Source: Parachlamydiales bacterium (GTDB lineage Bacteria; Chlamydiota; Chlamydiia; Chlamydiales; SM23-39). From it: DNA of 9,899 bases. Shown here one piece after another: positions 1 through 5,931 of this stretch (position 1 is its first letter; every line of letters begins with the position of its first letter). Position numbers and translations under genes: made by a program. Location: the NCBI GenBank assembly GCA_003151315.1, contig PLXF01000092.1:1-9899 (forward strand), in the 5' to 3' direction. The notes under the pieces are model-generated. The model made no database searches and was not told the DNA's origin. It saw only the letters and a list, made by a program, of their open reading frames with translations.

Positions 1-2054
1 GCATCTCGGTCAGCCAGGTTTGCTTGGAAATTTAATCGCTCGTCATGAAGGCGTCCTTTTATGGTCCCTTCGGCGTGGATCGGATCGATTTGCCCGAGCT
101 GTTTGATTTCGATATTTTGGAACAAGGATTCAAAGCTCCCTTCCATTTTTTGACCGGTCTGCGTGAGAGATCCCGCAAAGTTGACCTCTCCAGAGATATC
201 GACCTCGAGAGGGTTGACAGAGAGAAAATCGAGGGGAAAATGGTCGAGTTGCAAAGCGACGTCTCCCAGTTCTTTCCCTTTTTTGAACTGACCGGCAACG
301 CTGGCTTTCCCTAAATCGATGTGAAAGGGGGTTAATTCGATCAGATTGGCATTCCAAGCAAACGAGGTGGGTTCTCGAAGAGTAAAGGGGTGGGAATAAA
401 ACAATCCCTTCCAATCGTGAATAGCGCCGGTAAGACCTGTTTGATCGAGATGCCAGACGCCTTCCATGCGGCTCTCAAAATCGCGCACCCATACCCCTTC
501 CGCAAAAAAGCGCAAGGGCCAGTGATTGCCTCCAATATCGGTCTCAAATAGAGCTGAATCGATCGAGAGTTCTCCCAGCTTGCCGTTTTCAAAGTCGAAT
601 GAGGCGTGTCCGAGGGGATGATTAAGGGGATCGCGCAAATTGGTGTAGAGAGCTCCCGTCTGGAAATAGAGTGACTGAATATATAAATTGGAGCCGATGA
701 GATCGAGGAGCAGCTCGTTTTCCTGCCATTGCCATTTTACCCGCAACTGGCCAAATAGATCGAGCTCAGGCAAGAGGGGTTTAGCTAAGGTGAGATTTTC
801 CACAGTTGCGTCGACCTTGCCTGCCCAGCCGCCTCGATAGAAAAATTCGAGATCGCCTATGCCATTGACTTCGGGAGAGACAAGAGAGAGTTCTTGGAGC
901 TTAAAGGACGTGTTCTGTCCATCGAAAGAGCCCTTCCCTTTCCAATCTTGCCCTTTGTAGAGCCCCTCAACAGTAAATGTTCCTAGGCCGCTTAGGGAAC
1001 CATCGGCCACCATTTGCACGTTTTTAAAATCGTAAGGGCCTATTTGCAACGTCTCGACTTGGGCGAGGATTTTTCCTACCGTCTGATCATTTTCTGTTTT
1101 CAGGAGCCAGCGGCCAAAAATGCGCCCTTGAAACGGATCGGTAAGTAGATGGTCGGTTTGGATTTTCCCCCCGCCCGATTCCAACGTTCCCTCTTTATCA
1201 AACAGGAGGTTCCCTTGCACCTGACCTAGCGTACTGGAAAGGGAAAAACGGGAGATATCGAGCCCTGCGCCTCTAGCGTGGCTAAATTTGCCGTTAAAAT
1301 TCCAATCGATGGCAAATCGGGAAGCTATCTCTTTGGGGGTCGCTTTTCCATCAAAACGGCCTTGTAAAGTGCCCTTTGCATCGGTGCTCGCCGATAATTT
1401 TACATGCAGAGCTCCCACAATGGGCACAGGATAAAGAGAACGGAAATGGGATGAGTCGGCCGTGTCGAGCTTTAAGCTCCATTGGGTATGTCCCCCTTTT
1501 TTCACCAAAACCATGAAGCGAGCTCGATCTTCCTCTTTTAGCGCGTTAAGATCGAGAAAGAAATGGTGTTCCCGAGCGCCAATTTCAATACGCCCTGTAA
1601 GATCAATCGGTCCCACTTCGTCGATCGTAACGTCTGTTGCGTGAAAAGATTTTATGGAGAGCGAAACGGGCAGAGCGGGGATGCCAGGGCCTGAAGCCAA
1701 AATCCCTTCTCCCTGTTTTGATCCGCTAACCCAATCCACTTTTGAGGCGGTAATTTCAGAAAAAGAGATTTCTCTTTTGAGTAAACGGAGCAAAGAGATT
1801 TGGGCCGAGAGGGTATCGACGCTTAAATGGGAACCATCGGGCAAAGAGACGCCGATTTGGTGGAAGGTTAATTTCTGAGGCAATTGCCCTTCGATCGATC
1901 CAAATGTTACAACCACGTGCCCCTTTTCCAAAGAAGAGGTGATGAGAGAGCGGATGAAATCTTGTCCCCATCGACTTTGTAAATAGGCGAAAAAGGCTCC
2001 CACAAGAAGGAAAAATATTAAAAGAAAGTAGGAGATTCGTTTAAACCATCTCAT
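1..2054 (-). CDS. tamB: TamB-like translocation and assembly module protein (3' end outside window)
   Basis: This is the inner-membrane-anchored, periplasm-spanning partner of TamA, a member of the TamB/AsmA-like bridge proteins linked to outer-membrane protein assembly and lipid transport. The frame is open from its ATG to the window edge, giving 684 codons with no stop, so the conserved C-terminal TamB domain (DUF490) is not visible. The protein starts MRWFKRISYFLLIFFLLVG, a short basic segment followed by one hydrophobic anchor (about residues 8-25). Then comes SRWGQDFIRSLI and a long series of alternating polar/hydrophobic beta-type segments such as VQMVADGSLSGLGTFTVEG, as expected for the beta-taco fold of this family. 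The ATG overlaps the tamA stop (TAATG), with an AGGA about 11 bases upstream, which implies translational coupling. The identity rests on fold pattern, anchor and position next to tamA. A generic AsmA-like protein is the alternative. Confidence 0.85.
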   Translation of the reverse strand, partial: MRWFKRISYFLLIFFLLVGAFFAYLQSRWGQDFIRSLITSSLEKGHVVVTFGSIEGQLPQKLTFHQIGVSLPDGSHLSVDTLSAQISLLRLLKREISFSEITASKVDWVSGSKQGEGILASGPGIPALPVSLSIKSFHATDVTIDEVGPIDLTGRIEIGAREHHFFLDLNALKEEDRARFMVLVKKGGHTQWSLKLDTADSSHFRSLYPVPIVGALHVKLSASTDAKGTLQGRFDGKATPKEIASRFAIDWNFNGKFSHARGAGLDISRFSLSSTLGQVQGNLLFDKEGTLESGGGKIQTDHLLTDPFQGRIFGRWLLKTENDQTVGKILAQVETLQIGPYDFKNVQMVADGSLSGLGTFTVEGLYKGQDWKGKGSFDGQNTSFKLQELSLVSPEVNGIGDLEFFYRGGWAGKVDATVENLTLAKPLLPELDLFGQLRVKWQWQENELLLDLIGSNLYIQSLYFQTGALYTNLRDPLNHPLGHASFDFENGKLGELSIDSALFETDIGGNHWPLRFFAEGVWVRDFESRMEGVWHLDQTGLTGAIHDWKGLFYSHPFTLREPTSFAWNANLIELTPFHIDLGKASVAGQFKKGKELGDVALQLDHFPLDFLSVNPLEVDISGEVNFAGSLTQTGQKMEGSFESLFQNIEIKQLGQIDPIHAEGTIKGRLHDERLNFQANLADRD

Positions 2055-3859
2055 TAAAATGTCTGTCCTATGCTTGCGTAAAATTGGAGAAAGGGGTCGA
2101 AATATTGGGGCTTTTTGTCGGGAGAGGACTCATATTTATGCCGCCGATTCAACGGGAGCGCTACGTCAAAGCGGAGCGGACCAAAAAAGGCAAAATAGCG
2201 CAGTCCCAGGCCGACCGATTTAAACCATTTCGAGTGGGTGTTCGGATATTGTTGCGTCGACACGGTACCGATATCGAAAAAGGGGACAAATCCGATTGTC
2301 TTAGTCACCCGAAATCTCGTTTCCACTGTGCCAAATAGAGCCGATCGTCCCCCTAATGGTTTATTTCGATGAGGCGAGTCGTGTTTACGAGGGCTCACTG
2401 TTTTATACCGATATCCGCGTAAATCATCCAAAGAGCCCCCTAAAAAGAGTTTCGTCAAGGGAACATCTTCCCTTCCGGCGCCGGCAATCGATCCCACCTG
2501 CGCACGAATCGCCAAAACACACACATCGGATTTGGCAATCGGAGCGTAAAAACACCCCGTGATCCGTTGTTTAACAAAATGTTGGCTTCCATGTTCCAAC
2601 GATTGGTAGGGGGTCCCTTGGTAGATAAGCGAATAGCCTCTCGTTGGATTCAAAGGGCTATCGGTGGAGCTGTATTTAACCATGATAGGCAGCCCGCCCA
2701 ATGTGTAGTGGCCGTCATTGCCCGAATCTGACACCCGAATATGCTCAAATTTCATAGCCCAAGAGACGCTTCTTTGATCGTCGATTTTCCGTTCAATTCT
2801 CTGAGCGATCCGGTAGGAAAACGCAAGATAGGGGTAGATGTTTTCCCGGGAGACATCGGCCATGGCTCGATACATCTGATCGAGGCGTAAAAAATCGGGT
2901 TTAGCATAAGAGACGGAGCCGATCCAATAACGGAGCGACCATTCGGCATAGGCCGATAAAATCTCCCCCATTCCCCGGATATTCCGGTGGGTCCATCCGG
3001 CCGAGCCTCCAGGGCCATCGACCGTGGCGTAAAAAAGGGAGACGCTTAAAGTGCGGTGTTTGGCCTCCGTTAGCCGAATTTTCATCGGCAATTCGCCGAT
3101 CTGATCGGTCTGTTCCGCGTGGCTGACGAGGACCGAGCTAAAGAGATCGCTTTTCAAGATCCGTCTTTGCGTCTCTTCGACAAGATCTGAGTCGTAAACT
3201 TCCCCCTCTTTCCAAGCAAAGCGCCGTTCCAAATATCGAGGGTGCACCCCTTTAAGGCCATACAATGTCGACGGGCCGAATTTCGCGAGAGGCCCCTCTT
3301 CAATGCAGACCGAAGGGTTGACCGTCTTGCTAGCCATATCCACCTCGATCCTCCGTTTATCGATATAGGCCAGAGGATGGCCGCAGCGGGAGAGGCGTTG
3401 TAAAAGGGTGAGTTCAGCATTCACAATATCGACCGAAAAGGCGGGTTTTCCCACCTCTAGTCCTAAATCGGATCCCCGAATGGAGCCGCAGCCCGAAAAT
3501 TCTTCGACGGTTTCATGGCAGCCTTGGTGAAAAATCTGGTAAGGGCCCAGCTCATATTGAGAGCCCGTGTGGATAAAGAGATTTACCTGGATGGGTCCTG
3601 TGGTGTTTTCGATGCTCGTGGAGATTGTCGCGTCGTAGTAGGCAAAAGCGCGCAGAACTTTCAGCAGATTGGGAAGATCAGATTGGACCCGATACCGGAG
3701 GCCATTGACCGACACGGGGGGGCGCTCTTGTAAATTGACAAGTTCAGAGCCCTCTTTCAGCGCTTTAAGAGCCGCTTTATCATCTAACCCGAGAAAATGG
3801 ACATCGTAGGCCAGAGCAAAAGAGAGAGAAGGTATCAGTAGCAGGAACGCGCGAAGCAT
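2054..3859 (-). CDS. tamA: TamA-like Omp85 family outer-membrane protein
   Basis: This 601-residue outer-membrane beta-barrel of the Omp85 superfamily works with TamB. Residues 1 to about 17 (MLRAFLLLIPSLSFALA) form a Sec signal peptide. Residues about 18-265 are a POTRA-rich periplasmic part, with YDVHFLGL and, later, VYDSDLVEETQRRILKSDLF having POTRA character. From about residue 266 the barrel follows, with the Omp85 loop-6 signature LRGY at 480-483 and GPLRFDVALPLN at 560-571. The chain ends FYASIGQTF, a C-terminal phenylalanine typical of BAM substrates. The length fits TamA (about 580 in E. coli), and the directly coupled tamB favours TamA over BamA. Six cysteines lie outside the signal, four of them in the periplasmic part (C114, C124, C159, C185). 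The start at 3859 has no good ribosome site: GAGG lies 14 bases upstream and the nearby upstream ATGs are out of frame. Confidence 0.87.
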   Translation of the reverse strand: MLRAFLLLIPSLSFALAYDVHFLGLDDKAALKALKEGSELVNLQERPPVSVNGLRYRVQSDLPNLLKVLRAFAYYDATISTSIENTTGPIQVNLFIHTGSQYELGPYQIFHQGCHETVEEFSGCGSIRGSDLGLEVGKPAFSVDIVNAELTLLQRLSRCGHPLAYIDKRRIEVDMASKTVNPSVCIEEGPLAKFGPSTLYGLKGVHPRYLERRFAWKEGEVYDSDLVEETQRRILKSDLFSSVLVSHAEQTDQIGELPMKIRLTEAKHRTLSVSLFYATVDGPGGSAGWTHRNIRGMGEILSAYAEWSLRYWIGSVSYAKPDFLRLDQMYRAMADVSRENIYPYLAFSYRIAQRIERKIDDQRSVSWAMKFEHIRVSDSGNDGHYTLGGLPIMVKYSSTDSPLNPTRGYSLIYQGTPYQSLEHGSQHFVKQRITGCFYAPIAKSDVCVLAIRAQVGSIAGAGREDVPLTKLFLGGSLDDLRGYRYKTVSPRKHDSPHRNKPLGGRSALFGTVETRFRVTKTIGFVPFFDIGTVSTQQYPNTHSKWFKSVGLGLRYFAFFGPLRFDVALPLNRRHKYESSPDKKPQYFDPFLQFYASIGQTF

Positions 3860-3867
3860 AATTTCGC

Positions 3868-3897
3868 ATATTGCCTCATCTTAGAAAACGAGGTCAA
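3868..3897 (-). promoter_or_regulatory. weak candidate promoter for tamA-tamB
   Basis: Read on the minus strand there is TTGACC (3897-3892), an 18-base spacer and CAATAT (3873-3868). The -35 is good and the -10 is poor. Transcription would begin very near the ATG at 3859, leaving almost no leader. That would fit the lack of a Shine-Dalgarno sequence, but the match may be chance. Confidence 0.2.
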
Positions 3898-3908
3898 GAA
3901 ATGATGCG

Positions 3909-3947
3909 CAAAAATAGCCTCGCTTCACACGGGGTTGTTTATTTTTG
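3909..3947. other. A/T-rich inverted repeat in the divergent tamA/plc spacer
   Basis: CAAAAATA at 3909-3916 is the exact reverse complement of TATTTTTG at 3940-3947. The 23-base loop can add a short CC/GG pairing (3918-3919 with two of the Gs at 3931-3934). The stem is weak because it is mostly A-T. It could be an operator, a poor terminator or chance. The segment 3907-3919 also recurs in the element at 5626-5844. Confidence 0.25.
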
Positions 3948-4014
3948 AGGGCGAGAAAGCCGCCTGCGTGCATCGCGTGTTTCAGAGCATCTGCCTCTCT
4001 TGATCGATTTTATT

Positions 4015-4043
4015 CTAGACTAAATTTAAATTTTAATTATGAT
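4015..4043 (+). promoter_or_regulatory. candidate promoter for the phosphoesterase gene
   Basis: TATGAT at 4038-4043 is a one-mismatch sigma70 -10 hexamer. It lies at the end of a very A/T-rich stretch (about 4006-4040). The hexamer 17 bases upstream (CTAGAC, 4015-4020) is a poor -35. A transcript would start near 4050 and reach the ribosome site at 4058 after a short leader. The call rests on the -10, the A/T-rich upstream block and the position. Confidence 0.35.
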
Positions 4044-4057
4044 CTCTTGATCCAATT

Positions 4058-4063
4058 AGGAGG
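4058..4063 (+). promoter_or_regulatory. strong ribosome binding site that fixes a GTG start
   Basis: A perfect AGGAGG lies six bases before the GTG at 4070. The nearest upstream ATG (4039) meets a TGA within three codons, so this site selects GTG as the start. It is the clearest Shine-Dalgarno sequence in the window. Confidence 0.85.
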
Positions 4064-4069
4064 TTTCTA

Positions 4070-5596
4070 GTGAGATTTGCTTTGATGTTTTTGTTGATCG
4101 CCTCTTGTCCTGCGGTGATGGCTACGTACGGAAATTCGAATTCGACGGCTCAAGCGAATTCTCTCGGAAAGATCAAACACATCGTCGTACTCATGTTGGA
4201 AAATCGCTCTTTTGACAACTTGCTCGGAAAACTGTACCCGAAAAGCGATCAATTTGACGGACTCAGCGGCGAAGAGGAGAATGTCTTTGTCAATGAAGGA
4301 ATTTCGAGGGGAATCAAGGTATGGAATACGTTGGATGGACAGGGGGAGTCGACGATAATTCCGAGCCCAAATCCGGCAGAGTTGTTTAGCGACATAAACG
4401 AACAACTCTTTGGGGAGAACCCGCCGCCCACCAACACCACTCCAACGATGAGTGGTTTTGTCCAAAATTACTTTTCTTCTGCGCAGTCTGCAGTTCCCGA
4501 TCCCATCATGCACTATTACGTGCCTGAACAAGTTCCTATCCTTAGCGAGCTCGCCAAAAATTATGCTGTCTGTGACGCGTGGTTTGCGTCCGCTCCTTGC
4601 CAAACGTGGCCGAACCGGTTTTTTCTCCACACGGCGACTGCGGGAGGCTACGAAAACAACTCGCCTTACCATTTCCCTTATGAGATGCCGACCATCTTTA
4701 CTCGATTCAATGAGTTGGGCCGGGAAAATGGGTGGAAGATCTATTACCACGACTTTCCCCAATCTGCAGTGTTATCGGATTTATGGGCCTACCACGACCA
4801 GATGCAAGAGTATAGTCAATTCAAAGCAGACGCTGCGAGTGGTTCCTTGCCCTCGTACTCTTTTATCGAGCCCCGGTATTATGCCGAACTCGATTTCCCC
4901 AACGATCAGCATCCTCCTCACGATATCCGATTTGGAGAGGAGCTCATCGCAGACGTATACAATACTCTTCAGTCGTCTCCCACGTGGACGAGTACTCTGC
5001 TCATCATTATCTACGATGAGCACGGAGGGTGCTACGACCATGTGGCGCCACCCAAAGCGATTCCCCCTGAAGCGCCCAAGTCAAATCAAGTGTTTCTCTT
5101 TGACCGTTACGGAGTGAGAATACCCGCCGTCGTTATTTCTCCCTACATTCAAGCGGGAACCGTATTTCGAGCCCTTCCGGGTTCCCAGCCCTTCGACCAC
5201 ACTTCCGTTATCTCTACGATCAGGAGATGCTTTGATTTAGGGGAGCCTTTCACGGAAAGAGACCGGAACGCCCCAGATATCTCCTCCCTATTGACCCTCC
5301 CCGACGATCAGCTCAATTTGGGTAAGCCCCTTGTGTTGCCTGCCGTCGATAGGGTGCCCGAAGAGTTAGCCGAGCTGAAAGCCTCTGAGTTATCGGATTT
5401 GCAAAAAAGTCTGCATACGATTGCTGTCCATTTGCCGAATTGGGAGAAAGCGGATGAGGGGATATGGAAAGAGGCAGTGAAGGAGCTCACCCAACTTATT
5501 GATGAGGTCCTCCCGGACGAACTCGGCACCTGCGCCGAGACCTCTTCTTATGTGCAGGACAAACTCAAGGCATTTTTAGCGCCTGTTAAAAAATAG
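4070..5596 (+). CDS. exported phospholipase C / acid phosphatase family phosphoesterase
   Basis: This 508-residue enzyme belongs to the bacterial phosphoesterase family (PF04185: PlcN/PlcH-type phospholipases C and AcpA-type acid phosphatases), which cleaves phosphate esters such as phosphatidylcholine outside the cytoplasm. Motifs appear in family order: LENRSFDNLLG (43-53; E44 and N45 are expected metal ligands), PCQTWPNRFF (176-185, with T179 in the expected nucleophile position), IIIYDEHGGCYDHVAPP (312-328), GVRIPAVVISPY (348-359) and FDHTSVI (375-381). The signal peptide is short. Cleavage could follow AVMA (residue 18), or IASC (10-13) could act as a lipobox and make a lipoprotein. Residues about 430-508 look helical and lie beyond the catalytic motifs. 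The gene stands alone, divergent from tamA. The family call is firm, but sequence alone cannot separate phospholipase C from acid phosphatase or fix the substrate. Confidence 0.9.
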   Translation: MRFALMFLLIASCPAVMATYGNSNSTAQANSLGKIKHIVVLMLENRSFDNLLGKLYPKSDQFDGLSGEEENVFVNEGISRGIKVWNTLDGQGESTIIPSPNPAELFSDINEQLFGENPPPTNTTPTMSGFVQNYFSSAQSAVPDPIMHYYVPEQVPILSELAKNYAVCDAWFASAPCQTWPNRFFLHTATAGGYENNSPYHFPYEMPTIFTRFNELGRENGWKIYYHDFPQSAVLSDLWAYHDQMQEYSQFKADAASGSLPSYSFIEPRYYAELDFPNDQHPPHDIRFGEELIADVYNTLQSSPTWTSTLLIIIYDEHGGCYDHVAPPKAIPPEAPKSNQVFLFDRYGVRIPAVVISPYIQAGTVFRALPGSQPFDHTSVISTIRRCFDLGEPFTERDRNAPDISSLLTLPDDQLNLGKPLVLPAVDRVPEELAELKASELSDLQKSLHTIAVHLPNWEKADEGIWKEAVKELTQLIDEVLPDELGTCAETSSYVQDKLKAFLAPVKK

Positions 5597-5625
5597 GCCG
5601 TTTGAGTCAGTTGTAAAACCCTGGT

Positions 5626-5669
5626 TATATACTATGTCCAGTTGAAAGTTAGACAACCAATCCATGATA
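5626..5669 (+). repeat. left arm of the 44-bp inverted repeat
   Basis: The arm begins TATATACTATGTCCAGTTGA and continues to CCATGATA. It differs from the reverse complement of 5801-5844 at two positions, 5634 (A against G) and 5667 (A against C). It starts 29 bases after the phosphoesterase stop codon. Confidence 0.9.
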
Positions 5670-5699
5670 GTGCCCAGAATTTTGATCAGGCATAGCCGT

Positions 5700-5741
5700 C
5701 GCGAAAATAGTTCCCTATTAGAAATAGGGGCTATTTTTGCG
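5700..5741. terminator. central hairpin, possible bidirectional terminator
   Basis: CCCTATT (5713-5719), a three-base AGA loop and AATAGGG (5723-5729) form a perfect 7-bp stem. After a small TT/G internal loop, the flanking CGCGAAAATAG (5700-5710) and CTATTTTTGCG (5731-5741) continue it for 11 more pairs, one of them a G-U. In either direction the inner stem is followed by a T-rich run (CTATTTTTGCG on plus, CTATTTTCGCG on minus). It lies between two genes that converge on it, neither of which has another visible terminator. The structure is certain; the terminator role is inferred, because the T-runs are interrupted and can pair back into the stem. Confidence 0.45.
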
Positions 5742-5800
5742 GATGGAAATTATGGGATGCAGATGGTTTCCAAAAACCGATTCTTGAATTACGAGCGGTA

Positions 5801-5844
5801 TAGCATGGATTGGTTGTCTAACTTTCAACTGGACACAGTATATA
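5801..5844 (-). repeat. right arm of the 44-bp inverted repeat
   Basis: On the minus strand this reads TATATACTGTGTCCAGTTGA and on to CCATGCTA, matching the left arm at 42 of 44 positions. The outer end AGTATATACT (5837-5846) is a perfect 10-base palindrome. As a result TATATACT also flanks the element as a direct repeat (5626-5633 and 5839-5846). Confidence 0.9.
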
Positions 5845-5931
5845 CTGCTTCCGTTTCAATAAAGGCCTTCTGATTTGAATTGGTGTAATAACTTTTTATA
5901 TCTGCCTTTCAAAAAACAAATCGAATCCTTC

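Larger units (their letters stand above)
5626..5844. mobile_element. MITE-like non-autonomous element with 44-bp terminal inverted repeats
   Basis: The left arm (5626-5669) and right arm (5801-5844) are reverse complements over 44 bases with two mismatches. The 131 bases between them code for no recognisable transposase and hold a hairpin near the centre. Both ends carry TATATA. Since that string is its own reverse complement, it can be read as a 2-, 4- or 6-bp target duplication, or as part of the repeat. Taking TATATA as the duplication, the mobile unit is 5632-5838 with ends CTATGTCCAG and CTGTGTCCAG (the latter on the minus strand). A TA-rich target is typical of IS630/Tc1-mariner type elements, but the family cannot be named. 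The element sits between two convergent genes and disrupts neither. A large chromosomal palindrome that was never mobile is the alternative. Confidence 0.7.
5597..5931. other. non-coding convergent intergenic region
   Basis: These 335 bases lie between the phosphoesterase stop (5594-5596) and the TPR gene stop (5932-5934). Apart from the inverted-repeat element and its hairpin, I see only short flanks (5597-5625 and 5845-5931) with no gene, RNA gene or convincing terminator. The small palindrome AAGGCCTT near 5863-5870 has no proper T-run. Confidence 0.7.

Noticed and set aside
1..2054. Possible gene-free or degraded region, because only short scattered frames show start and stop here.
   Set aside because: One minus-strand frame is open throughout and translates to a coherent TamB-like protein. 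It lacks a visible stop only because it leaves the window.
4067..4762. A 231-codon minus-strand frame antisense to the phosphoesterase gene.
   Set aside because: The opposite strand encodes an enzyme with all its family motifs. The antisense product is rich in Arg with no recognisable domain, as expected of a shadow frame.
4452..5117. A 221-codon plus-strand frame overlapping the phosphoesterase gene in another phase.
   Set aside because: It has no domain and no ribosome site, and the main frame is intact and well conserved across it.
5814..5844. Outward-facing promoters at the element ends (TTGTCT with TATATA).
   Set aside because: The spacing is 19 bases with a moderate -35, and transcripts would run antisense into the 3' ends of both neighbours. 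The evidence is too weak for an annotation.
5664..5873. A 69-codon plus-strand frame starting with ATG in the left arm of the inverted repeat and running past the right arm.
   Set aside because: It has no ribosome site, its content is dictated by the repeat and hairpin, and it resembles no transposase or other family I know.
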